Shown here piece by piece: positions 34,829-43,597 of a stretch of 64,000 nucleotides of DNA (within the stretch, counting starts at the first letter, position 1; each line of letters starts with the position of its first letter). The stretch is taken from positions 62,001 to 126,000 of the forward strand of contig NZ_CP036524.1 in the NCBI RefSeq assembly GCF_008281175.1, in the 5' to 3' direction. The translations under genes and the position numbers were made by a program. A model generated the notes under the pieces. That model was not told the origin of the DNA, searched no databases, and saw only the letters and a list, made by a program, of their open reading frames with translations. The DNA is from [Clostridium] hylemonae DSM 15053. Lineage in GTDB: Bacteria > Bacillota > Clostridia > Lachnospirales > Lachnospiraceae.

Positions 34829-37543
34829 ATGAAGAAGCATAGCAGACGGAGCATTCTCTTTTTTGCCGGTGCGGTACTGTTGATTCTTGCTGCAACTGCA
34901 GTATTAGGTTTTTTTCTGCGCGGCGAGATGATAAAGATACGGCAGAGAGAGGCTGAAAATATATTATATTATTATAATGAAAAAATTGTGCTGCAGCTGC
35001 AGGGGACTATGAATGAAGCCGATGCCCTGGCGAAGACAGCTCTTGTGGAAGGCACAGGGGAGACGGAATGGTTTGAGCGTGCGTCTGATACGCTTTTGTC
35101 ACGGGAGGAAGTCCGCTTTGTCTGTCTTTTTGACGGGGACACCGTAGTCAGCGCTCAGCCTGAGGAGAAGTACGCTGAGCTTGCGGGACGTGATCTGCAG
35201 GATTTTTCCTATGCGTATACACTGGCTAAAGTAGTCAAGGAGCTGGTCGTGGAGGGGCCGGTGGCGCTTGATATTGACCAGGAACAACAAAAGGTGTTTT
35301 TGTTCCTGCAGCCGGTTGTGGGTGGAGAGTCTTATCTGGGAGAGGTCGCAGTGGCTCTTGACCGGGAGTATGTATTGGAACAGCTGAAACTGGATGACCT
35401 GCCGGACCGCGGGTATGATTATGAGCTCTGGCGGGTAGAGCCGCAGAATGGCGCCAAAGAAGTCATTGCAAAGAACAAGGATGATATTGATTTTTCATAC
35501 GCGGAAAAAACCACCTTTTATCTGCCGAGCCAATGGAATCTCAGCATCCAGCCGTCATCCGGCTGGCTGAGCCCTTCGCAGCAGATATGGATCATCATCG
35601 CCAGTGTGGTGGCGGCGTGCGTTCTGCTGGCGCTTGCCTGGCTTGGATACCTTCACTATTACCGCAGACACGCCATAAAGCAGCTCAGGACAATGGATGG
35701 AGCCACCGGACTCTATAACCAAAAGGGATTTACGGCCGCGCTGGACTGCTGGCTTTCAGATGAAAGCAGCCCGGTTATGCTGTTTTACTTCTCCATGGAA
35801 GGATACAGCCAGGCGGCGCGGCTGATCGGGACGAAACAAGAAGCGGTTTTTTTACGGAGTATACCGGGGCGTCTCAAGGAGTACATCCGCAGTCCTTTTT
35901 TAGCTGCGTACCTCGGTTCGGGCAACTTCCTTATCGCCCTTCGCGAGGGGATGAACAAGCTCCAGCAGGAGGAGTTTGCAAAAGGACTGTCGCTGGAATT
36001 ACTGTTGAAGGTACGTGTCAGGGATGAAAAGAATTTTGTCATGGCACGCTATAAGTATACGCGCTGTAAAAATGGTACTGGCCGGGCAGCAGAAGAGATG
36101 GAATCTCTGATCCATGCGTATTATGCCGAGGTAATGCAGGAATCCCCCGTGCGGATGATGACTGAGAAATGCAGACAGCTCATTGAGGGAAACAATGACG
36201 TGATATTTGATGAGTATACTGATTTCGAGATGACAGAGCTCTCCAAAACTTTTAACCGTTACCGTAAGAAGGTGGAACAGCTGGCTTATTTTGATCCGGT
36301 GTTTAATGTCGGAAACCGTCCTAAATATTTCCGGGATACAGAAATGCTGATCTCCTATTCGCCCAAAAGACCGTTTAGTCTTTTTTGTGTGGACATTTGC
36401 AGTTTTAGCCAGTATAATGAATTATTCAGTGCTGATGTGGGAGATGAGATCCTTCATGAGATGATAAGGCGTCTGTCGAGGCCTTTTGGTTCTTATCTGT
36501 ACCGTATCAACGGCGATGTGTTTCTGGGCATTTCGCTGACAAAGGAAAAGACAGATGTTTTTGCGGCTCGGCTGCAGCAGATGCTGACGGCCCCTGTCAT
36601 GGCCGGAAATCTGTCTATTCCCCTTCAGATCCGTCTTGTGGCCTGCCGGTATCCGGCACATGGCAGCACGCCCGGTATTCTGCTTGAGCGGCTCCAGTCA
36701 GCCATGAGCTTTTCAAAGACGACGGCAAGAAGTACGGTCATCTATAATGATGCGCTGGACGAGATGCTGCGCACAGAAGCCCATATTTTACATCGGCTGA
36801 GCGACGCGATTCAACAGAAGACTTTGGAAATTTGGTATCAGCCTCTGATGCATCTGGAATCAGGACAGTACAAAGCAGTAGAAGCCCTCGTCCGTCTTCC
36901 GGACGGAGAAGGCGGCTATTTTCCGGCCGGCCAGGTCATATCTCTGGCCGAGCGGAACGCAATGGTGGAAGCACTCGGTGATTATGTGCTCGCTAATGCC
37001 TGTTCCTTTATGCGGGAATGGGGAGAGGAGCTGGGCGTGCAGCGTATGGGGATCAATCTTTCTGTGCAGCAGCTTTTGGTCGGAAACAGCGCAGAGCATC
37101 TGCTGCAGCTTATCAGCGCTGCCAATGTTGAGCCTGGCCGTATTACGCTGGAGATAACCGAGAGCATCCTGATCCAGTCTATTGACCACGCGGCTGAAAC
37201 GCTGGAGAAGCTGAGGAAGGCGGGCATTCATATAGCGCTGGATGATTTTGGGGTAGGGTACAGCAGCCTGAATTATCTGTCCAATCTTCCTGTGGACATC
37301 ATCAAGATAGACCGTTCGCTGACGCAGCAGATATTGACGAATGAGAAGCAATATGCACTGCTGAGATCGATCGTAGACATGTCGGTGATCAATGATCTCA
37401 GTGTCGTCGCCGAAGGTGTTGAGAGCGGAGCGGAACAAAAGATGATCGCTTCTGCAGGTGTGCAGTATATTCAGGGATATTATTACGCCCGGCCTATGCC
37501 GGGGGAGGAACTGATCGTCAGTCTGAAGGGACGGCAGGGATAA
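34829..37543 (+). CDS. Membrane cyclic-di-GMP phosphodiesterase (sensor, two degenerate GGDEF, EAL)
   Basis: The 904-aa protein has a membrane segment at about 9-28, an extracytoplasmic sensor to about 248 and a second membrane segment near 250-270. Two degenerate GGDEF domains follow: one with LGSGNF in place of the signature (about 368-373) and one with INGDVF (about 559-564). The C-terminal EAL domain has EAL at 685-687, NLSVQQL, EITES, DDFGVGYSSL, KIDRSL and EGVES, all key residues kept. It should degrade cyclic di-GMP, with the degenerate cyclase domains perhaps sensing GTP or mediating contacts. ATG 34829 follows TTGAGGATTATA. Confidence 0.92.
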   Translation: MKKHSRRSILFFAGAVLLILAATAVLGFFLRGEMIKIRQREAENILYYYNEKIVLQLQGTMNEADALAKTALVEGTGETEWFERASDTLLSREEVRFVCLFDGDTVVSAQPEEKYAELAGRDLQDFSYAYTLAKVVKELVVEGPVALDIDQEQQKVFLFLQPVVGGESYLGEVAVALDREYVLEQLKLDDLPDRGYDYELWRVEPQNGAKEVIAKNKDDIDFSYAEKTTFYLPSQWNLSIQPSSGWLSPSQQIWIIIASVVAACVLLALAWLGYLHYYRRHAIKQLRTMDGATGLYNQKGFTAALDCWLSDESSPVMLFYFSMEGYSQAARLIGTKQEAVFLRSIPGRLKEYIRSPFLAAYLGSGNFLIALREGMNKLQQEEFAKGLSLELLLKVRVRDEKNFVMARYKYTRCKNGTGRAAEEMESLIHAYYAEVMQESPVRMMTEKCRQLIEGNNDVIFDEYTDFEMTELSKTFNRYRKKVEQLAYFDPVFNVGNRPKYFRDTEMLISYSPKRPFSLFCVDICSFSQYNELFSADVGDEILHEMIRRLSRPFGSYLYRINGDVFLGISLTKEKTDVFAARLQQMLTAPVMAGNLSIPLQIRLVACRYPAHGSTPGILLERLQSAMSFSKTTARSTVIYNDALDEMLRTEAHILHRLSDAIQQKTLEIWYQPLMHLESGQYKAVEALVRLPDGEGGYFPAGQVISLAERNAMVEALGDYVLANACSFMREWGEELGVQRMGINLSVQQLLVGNSAEHLLQLISAANVEPGRITLEITESILIQSIDHAAETLEKLRKAGIHIALDDFGVGYSSLNYLSNLPVDIIKIDRSLTQQILTNEKQYALLRSIVDMSVINDLSVVAEGVESGAEQKMIASAGVQYIQGYYYARPMPGEELIVSLKGRQG

Positions 37544-37605
37544 AGTTTCCCGGTACAGTTTGTAAAATTATAAGAAAGGTGTCTGCTTTCGAGGCAGCCA
37601 AATAC

Positions 37606-38859
37606 ATGTTTCAATACAATACCAGCTTTATAGACAACAGGGCGATGATCGGACTTTTACGCCGTGCTTATAATCATGTGGATATACGTCTGATGGACCA
37701 CGGTATCCGTGTGGCCTATATCGTATCCCGTCTGCTGCGGCAGAGGACGGAGGCAAATTCTGCCAGAGTGCGCAATATTTGTTTTTTGTCCGCCCTGCAT
37801 GATGTGGGTGCTTATAAAACAGAAGAGATTGACCGCATAGTGCAGTTTGAGACAGAAGATATCCGGAGACATTCTGTGTATGGATACTTGTTTGTGAAGA
37901 ATTTTACGCCGCTGTCAGAACTGGCCCATGCGGTCCTCCACCATCACACGCCCTGGAATGTGCTTAAGGAACTGGATGATATAAGTGAAGAAAATAAAAG
38001 TATCGCCCAGCTGATCTACATTGCAGACCGTCTCGATATATGGCTGAATATGGAGGGACGGCCATACTCTGAATTTCTTTCCGTTATATCTGCCGGGCGC
38101 GGCAGCCGATATAAACCGGAGCTGGCGGACCTCATGATGAGGGAGCGGTTTTCTGCATTTTCGGCGGAGGAAGCAGAGTGCGATCCTGTGTTCAACCGGA
38201 TGCAGTCCGAAATCACCTTTACCCATGAAGAGGTCCGCAGCTATCTCGGAATGGTGATATTTTCTATTGATTTCCGCAGCCGGCATACGGTGACCCATAC
38301 GATGACTACCGCGAGTATCTCAAACGAGCTCGCACAGTATCTGGGGGTTGGCCCGGAAGAGCGGAATCAGATCATTGTGGGCGCGATGCTGCATGATATC
38401 GGCAAAATAGGCATTCCGGCTGAGATCCTGGAGTATCCGGGCAGACTTGCGCCCCGGGATATGGAGATCATGCGCAGTCATGTAGATATTACAGAGGAGA
38501 TCCTGGGCAGAGATATTCCAAAGCCTATCAGGAGGATCGCCCTGAGACACCACGAAAAACTGGACGGTTCAGGTTATCCGCACGGTCTGACAGCAGAAGA
38601 TCTTACGACAGGAGAGCGTATTGTAGCTCTAGCCGATATTGTCAGCGCACTGGCCGGAACCCGCAGTTATAAAGGGGCCTACAGCAAGGAGCAGATAATC
38701 ACTATCATTTCCCGTATGCGGGATAACGGACTGATCGACGCCGGTCTGGTCAACTGTATGATCACACATTATGATACTATTATGAGCAGGACGCTGGCAC
38801 AGTGTCAGCCGGTAATGGATATTTATGAGAATTTGCAGGCTGAATACAGTTTACTATAA
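37606..38859 (+). CDS. HD-GYP domain protein with tandem HD regions
   Basis: The 417-aa protein has an N-terminal HD-like region (HDVGAY, H65-D66) and a complete HD-GYP domain (about 200-400). In the latter, HDIGKIGIP has H263-D264 and HHEKLDGSGYPHGL spans 315-328. HD-GYP enzymes cleave cyclic di-GMP, or related cyclic dinucleotides, through a metal centre. No membrane segments are seen. ATG 37606 is chosen because homologues begin near MFQYNTSFID; a GTG start at 37579 is possible but its ribosome site is too close. Third gene of the signalling run. Confidence 0.88.
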   Translation: MFQYNTSFIDNRAMIGLLRRAYNHVDIRLMDHGIRVAYIVSRLLRQRTEANSARVRNICFLSALHDVGAYKTEEIDRIVQFETEDIRRHSVYGYLFVKNFTPLSELAHAVLHHHTPWNVLKELDDISEENKSIAQLIYIADRLDIWLNMEGRPYSEFLSVISAGRGSRYKPELADLMMRERFSAFSAEEAECDPVFNRMQSEITFTHEEVRSYLGMVIFSIDFRSRHTVTHTMTTASISNELAQYLGVGPEERNQIIVGAMLHDIGKIGIPAEILEYPGRLAPRDMEIMRSHVDITEEILGRDIPKPIRRIALRHHEKLDGSGYPHGLTAEDLTTGERIVALADIVSALAGTRSYKGAYSKEQIITIISRMRDNGLIDAGLVNCMITHYDTIMSRTLAQCQPVMDIYENLQAEYSLL

Positions 38860-38907
38860 AAACCTGGATCAGAAGTCAAATGAATGGATTAAACATTATT
38901 ATTATGT

Positions 38908-38913
38908 TATAAT
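38908..38913 (+). promoter_or_regulatory. Candidate -10 box before the solute-binding gene
   Basis: TATAAT at 38908-38913 lies about 30 bases before the lipoprotein gene. A clear -35 box is not seen. It could give the binding-protein/kinase pair a promoter of its own inside the run. Confidence 0.3.
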
Positions 38914-38943
38914 TTTTTTGATCAGTAAGCGGGGGTTAAAAAG

Positions 38944-40221
38944 ATGAAACAAAGAATAATGATGGGCATGTGCGCGGTGCTTCTTGTATGCAGCCTTATT
39001 TTAAGCGGATGTAATGAGAAGAATAAGGTGGTCAACTATAAAAAGGCGGACGAAAATACGGTTGATATCACTTTTTTTGGTAATAAATATGAGCCAGATA
39101 ATGTCACAGTGATCGAGGAAATTATTTCTGGTTTTATGGAGGAACATCCGGACATCCGGGTGTCGTATGAAAGCCTGAAAGGAGAGGATTATTATACTGC
39201 TCTTGAAAAGCGGATGGCTGCAGGAAAAGGCGACGATGTTTTTATGGTGAACCATGACGCGGCGCTGGAATTGTCTGAGGCGGGCAAGCTTGCGGATCTG
39301 TCGGGCATGAAGACGATATCGGGATATACGGACAAAATGATCAGCCAGATGGATGAGGATGGAAAGATATATTGGGTGCCTACGACAGTATCAGTATTCG
39401 GCCTTTACTGCAATATGGACCTTCTGGAGGAGCATGGGCAGAAGGCGCCGGAGAATCTGAAAGAGTGGAGGGAAGTTCTCGATTATTACAGGGACCGCGG
39501 GCTGACTCCTGTCATTGCGAATAATGATATATCACTAAAAACGCTGGCCATCGGAAAGGGATTTTACAGTGTGTATCAGGAAGGACGGCAGGGGGATGTA
39601 TTTTCAAGTCTGAATGAAGGCGGCGGGAAAATAAGCACTTACCTGTCAGATGGCTTTTCACTCGTAGAGGAGTTCATACAGAAGGGATATGTAGACGCGG
39701 AGATTGCCCTTGGCACGGAGAAAACTTCTGATGATCTGGAACAGTTTATAAAAGGGGAAGCCCCTTTTATGCTTACCGGCGCCTGGGCTGCGGGAAGAGT
39801 AGATAAGATGGAGCCGGATTTTGAATTTCAGGTTGTCCCGTATCCGGTTCTCGAGGACAGTTCCCTTGTTGTGATCAATCCTGATACCCGCCTGAGTGTG
39901 AACGCGGACAGCGGGCATAAGGATGCAGCCTTAAAGTTTGTGGAATATTTTACCGGGGCTGACAATATTCAGAAGTTTTCGGACCAGCAGGCGTCTTTCA
40001 GTCCGCTCAGAGAGGGCAGTCCATCATCTGTGGAAGAGATTCAGCCGCTTGTTTCATGCTATCGGTCTGACCGGACTGTCATAGGGGCAGACGGGATGCT
40101 CAAGCTGCCGATCTGGAAACTGACAGCTCAGGCTTCTGTAAAGCTGCTGTCGGGAGAAACACTTGATTCTGTCATGGACTGGCTGGATATGCAGGCTGAT
40201 GAGGAAGGAAGTACGCAGTAA
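38944..40221 (+). CDS. Extracellular solute-binding lipoprotein (ABC sugar-binding type)
   Basis: The 425-aa protein starts with a lipoprotein signal peptide whose lipobox is LILSGC, with Cys near residue 23. A family 1 solute-binding fold follows (NTVDITFFGNKYEPDNVTVI, then GEAPFMLTGAWAAGRVDKME). Such proteins normally deliver sugars to an ABC importer, but no permease or ATPase gene is present. The stop codon overlaps the start of a hybrid histidine kinase, so it may serve as an extracellular ligand receptor for that kinase. GCGGGGG lies upstream of the ATG. Confidence 0.9.
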   Translation: MKQRIMMGMCAVLLVCSLILSGCNEKNKVVNYKKADENTVDITFFGNKYEPDNVTVIEEIISGFMEEHPDIRVSYESLKGEDYYTALEKRMAAGKGDDVFMVNHDAALELSEAGKLADLSGMKTISGYTDKMISQMDEDGKIYWVPTTVSVFGLYCNMDLLEEHGQKAPENLKEWREVLDYYRDRGLTPVIANNDISLKTLAIGKGFYSVYQEGRQGDVFSSLNEGGGKISTYLSDGFSLVEEFIQKGYVDAEIALGTEKTSDDLEQFIKGEAPFMLTGAWAAGRVDKMEPDFEFQVVPYPVLEDSSLVVINPDTRLSVNADSGHKDAALKFVEYFTGADNIQKFSDQQASFSPLREGSPSSVEEIQPLVSCYRSDRTVIGADGMLKLPIWKLTAQASVKLLSGETLDSVMDWLDMQADEEGSTQ

Positions 40222-43200
40222 TGAAAACAGAAGGAAGCAGAGGTACAAAGAGAAAGATTGCTCTGGCGGCGGTTTGCGTCGGGGCTGTTCTTTGTGTCCT
40301 GACGTTTCTGTTTATTGAGGCTGTAAAACAGCAGTTGTGGGAGCAGTCCGTTGAGACGATCATGGAAAGCACCCAGCAGGGATGCACAACGCTTCGGGTT
40401 CAGCTTCAAGATGACATAGATTCTATCCGCAATATAGCAGATTATGTGAGCGGCTATACGATGGAGCAAAAAGAAGATATCCGGCATACTGTACAGAGTT
40501 ACGCGGGCATCGAAGGCGGCGTCAGTCTATATCTGGAAGAAGGCGGTGATATCCAATCAGATGTACCGGCGGACAGCACTGCGGCAGAAGCGCTGCGGGA
40601 GTCAGATAAGGAGGAAGGTGTTATCAATCCTCATATCAGCAGTGTTACAGGCGTAAATGTATTCGACGTCTTTGTAAAAGTGACGCTCAAGGACGGCACG
40701 GAAGGATATTTTCTGAAGGAATATGAAGTAGAGAGTATTGTGGACAGCTTCAGTCTGTCCTTTTACAACAATGCAGGATTCTCCTACGTGATCAACGCGG
40801 AGGGAGAGGTGCTCATACGTTCGCCTCACCACAACAGTAATAAGACAATGAAGAATCTGTTCGATATGCTGTCAGGTCCGGACAATAATGCAGACAGCCT
40901 GAAGGAATTCGCGGGGGCGCTGGAAGGATCGAATACGGGCTGGGCCTTGTTTGACTATATGGGGGAGGAGACTGTATTCTGTTACAGCCCGTTAAAGCTC
41001 GAATCAGACTGGTTCCTCGTTTCTATCATCCCGGAAAAAGTAGTAAACAGCCAGACGAATGATATTATTCTGCGTTCTATGATCCTCATTGCCAGCATCA
41101 TAATCGGGATATTGGCGCTCGTTATTTTTTATCTGAGATATGCAAACAAAACGAACAGAAGGCTGAGAAATCAGGCGGAATACATAGGCCATCTGTATAA
41201 TGCCATACCGGAGGGGATCGCCCTCATATCTGCAGATGCCCCATACCGGCTGCTGCAGCTCAATGAGGAAGGCCTGAATATCCTTTCGTATCCGCACGAC
41301 GCAATGTCAGGCGTACTGGAGAATGTTCAGTTTGAAGAGTTGTTTCACCCGGAAGAGAGTAAAATGCTCCGGCAGATGTTTGCGGACGTGACGGGGAATG
41401 ATGAAAAACATACATTTGAAAGTCAGATGAAGAAATCGGACGGCAGCTTTATATGGACGGCCGGAATCATTGAAAGGACGCTGGATGAGGAGGGAATTCC
41501 CGTTCTTATTGCCGCATTCCATGACATTACCGCCGAGAAACAGAAGGAAGTGGAAGCAGAGCGTGTGCAGCTGCAGGAGAGAGTGACGCTTGTCGGGGCG
41601 ATTTCCAATGCATATCCCGTGATCGTCAGCGTTAACCTGACCAGGGATCTGCTCAGCTTTATATATGTGAAACAAGGACTGCTGCTCCACCTCGGGGAGG
41701 AGACTACGTACAGCGAACTCTTTTCAGATATAACAGCAAGTGTTCATCCGGATCATGTAGATGAATACAGGCGCCGGTTTGCGCCGGACAGGATCAAAGA
41801 AATATTGGGCAGTACGAAACAGGAGGTATTCCTTGAGATGAGACAGAAGCTCTCAGACGGGAATTATCACTGGACTTCCACGCAGATCATATACGTAGAT
41901 AATCCGTATTCTGAAGACAAACTTGCCATTCTCATATCGCGCCGTGTTGATGAACAGCGCTATGAGGAGGAGCAGCAGCGCCAGGCACTTCAGACTGCCC
42001 TTGACAATGCCAGAGCTGCCAATGAGGCAAAGAGTAAGTTTCTGTCCAATATGAGCCACGATATCCGTACTCCTATGAATGCGATCGTCGGTATGACGGA
42101 GGTCGCAAAGGCACATCTGGGCGAACAGGACCGGGTGCGGGAGTGCCTCGATAAGATCAGCCGTTCCGGCAGCCATCTGCTCGGCCTTATCAACGATGTA
42201 CTGGATATGTCCAGGATCGAGAGCGGGAAGATGTCGCTCAGTGCAGAACCGTTTAATCTTGCGGAGATGGTGACAGAGGCGGCAGAGCTTGTGCGCCCGC
42301 AGGCAGAGAATAAGCAGATTCATATTGACATTCATCTCTACGGGCTGAAAAATGAAAAGGTTATTGGGGATGAGCTGCGCCTCCGGCAGGTCGGCGTCAA
42401 CATTCTGAGCAATGCTGTTAAATATACGCCGGAAGGCGGAAGTGTGGAAGTTGAGGTCAGGCAGGCAAAGAGCAGCCGTAAAGGATACCAGAGCTTTATA
42501 TTCCGGTGTGCCGATACCGGTATTGGCATGACGCAAGAGTTTCTTGAAAAATTGTTTCTTCCCTTTGAACGGGCGAAGGATTCTACGGACAGCAAGGTAG
42601 TCGGAACAGGACTGGGCATGGCTATCACTAAAAATATAATCGATCTCATGAACGGGGATATTCAGGTGGAGAGTGAGCCGGGAGCCGGTTCCGTGTTCAC
42701 TGTGACGGTTCCGCTTAAGCTGCAGGAGGAAGTGCAGGGAGAAGGTCCAAAAGAATGGAAGGATGCGCGCTGCCTCATTCTTGATGATGATAGACACAGC
42801 TGCAGAAATGCGGCAAACATATTGAGTGAACTGGGACTGGACGTACAGTATGTCTGTGAGGCAGAGTACACGTTTGAACGTGTAAGAGAACTCTGTTCTG
42901 AAAATGTCCGGCTTATCTTTTTCGGATGGGATGCTCCGTCCGAGAGCAGATGTGACATCGTGCGGAGGCTGCGGCCGGAACTGGCAGAAGATGTCCCGAT
43001 AGCTGCGCTCGGCGGCCGGCGTTCCAAAGAGATGGAGGCGGACGCTGTTTCAGCAGGAGTTTCCATTTTTCTGTACCGCCCGTGCTATCGATCCAAGATG
43101 GCCGGTCTGCTGGAGCGTCTGAGCGGTGAGGAGAAAAGAGAAGAACAGAGCGAGATACTTCCGGACTATTCTGGCAAACGTCTCCTTCTTGTGGAAGACA

Positions 43201-43574
43201 ATGCGATCAACAGAGAAATTGCCAGGGAACTTATTGGTGAGACTGGTGTTCAGATTGAAGAAGCATGCGACGGAAAAGAAGCGGTGCGGAAAGTGGCGGA
43301 ATCGGAAGAGGGGTATTATGATCTCATATTGATGGATATTCAAATGCCGGAGATGGACGGCTATGAGGCGACGAGGGCAATACGCGCCCTCGTGCGCAAA
43401 GACGTCTGTGACATGCCGATCATTGCAATGACAGCCAATGCGTTTGACGAGGATGTCCGCATGGCGCTTCGGGCCGGCATGAACGCACATTTTTCAAAGC
43501 CGATAGATATCCGGACGCTCCGGCATATGTTATATGAATATTTATCGCGCAGACGGAAGGACGGACCGGAATAA
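40221..43574 (+). CDS. Hybrid sensor histidine kinase
   Basis: The 1117-aa protein has membrane segments at about 10-33 and 281-300 flanking a Cache-like sensor, then PAS regions (about 315-590). A HisKA domain with SNMSHDIRTPMNAI carries phosphoacceptor His613. HATPase_c follows (ILSNAVKYTPEGGSVEVEV, ADTGIGMTQEFLEKLF, GTGLGMAITKNI). Next is a receiver-like domain lacking the canonical aspartate pattern (about 850-970) and a C-terminal receiver with phosphoacceptor D1039 in LILMDIQMPEMDGYEA. It overlaps the solute-binding gene by one base. Final gene of the signalling run; no separate output regulator is adjacent. Confidence 0.93.
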   Translation: MKTEGSRGTKRKIALAAVCVGAVLCVLTFLFIEAVKQQLWEQSVETIMESTQQGCTTLRVQLQDDIDSIRNIADYVSGYTMEQKEDIRHTVQSYAGIEGGVSLYLEEGGDIQSDVPADSTAAEALRESDKEEGVINPHISSVTGVNVFDVFVKVTLKDGTEGYFLKEYEVESIVDSFSLSFYNNAGFSYVINAEGEVLIRSPHHNSNKTMKNLFDMLSGPDNNADSLKEFAGALEGSNTGWALFDYMGEETVFCYSPLKLESDWFLVSIIPEKVVNSQTNDIILRSMILIASIIIGILALVIFYLRYANKTNRRLRNQAEYIGHLYNAIPEGIALISADAPYRLLQLNEEGLNILSYPHDAMSGVLENVQFEELFHPEESKMLRQMFADVTGNDEKHTFESQMKKSDGSFIWTAGIIERTLDEEGIPVLIAAFHDITAEKQKEVEAERVQLQERVTLVGAISNAYPVIVSVNLTRDLLSFIYVKQGLLLHLGEETTYSELFSDITASVHPDHVDEYRRRFAPDRIKEILGSTKQEVFLEMRQKLSDGNYHWTSTQIIYVDNPYSEDKLAILISRRVDEQRYEEEQQRQALQTALDNARAANEAKSKFLSNMSHDIRTPMNAIVGMTEVAKAHLGEQDRVRECLDKISRSGSHLLGLINDVLDMSRIESGKMSLSAEPFNLAEMVTEAAELVRPQAENKQIHIDIHLYGLKNEKVIGDELRLRQVGVNILSNAVKYTPEGGSVEVEVRQAKSSRKGYQSFIFRCADTGIGMTQEFLEKLFLPFERAKDSTDSKVVGTGLGMAITKNIIDLMNGDIQVESEPGAGSVFTVTVPLKLQEEVQGEGPKEWKDARCLILDDDRHSCRNAANILSELGLDVQYVCEAEYTFERVRELCSENVRLIFFGWDAPSESRCDIVRRLRPELAEDVPIAALGGRRSKEMEADAVSAGVSIFLYRPCYRSKMAGLLERLSGEEKREEQSEILPDYSGKRLLLVEDNAINREIARELIGETGVQIEEACDGKEAVRKVAESEEGYYDLILMDIQMPEMDGYEATRAIRALVRKDVCDMPIIAMTANAFDEDVRMALRAGMNAHFSKPIDIRTLRHMLYEYLSRRRKDGPE

Positions 43575-43597
43575 AACAGGTATCTGAGAACTCAGAG

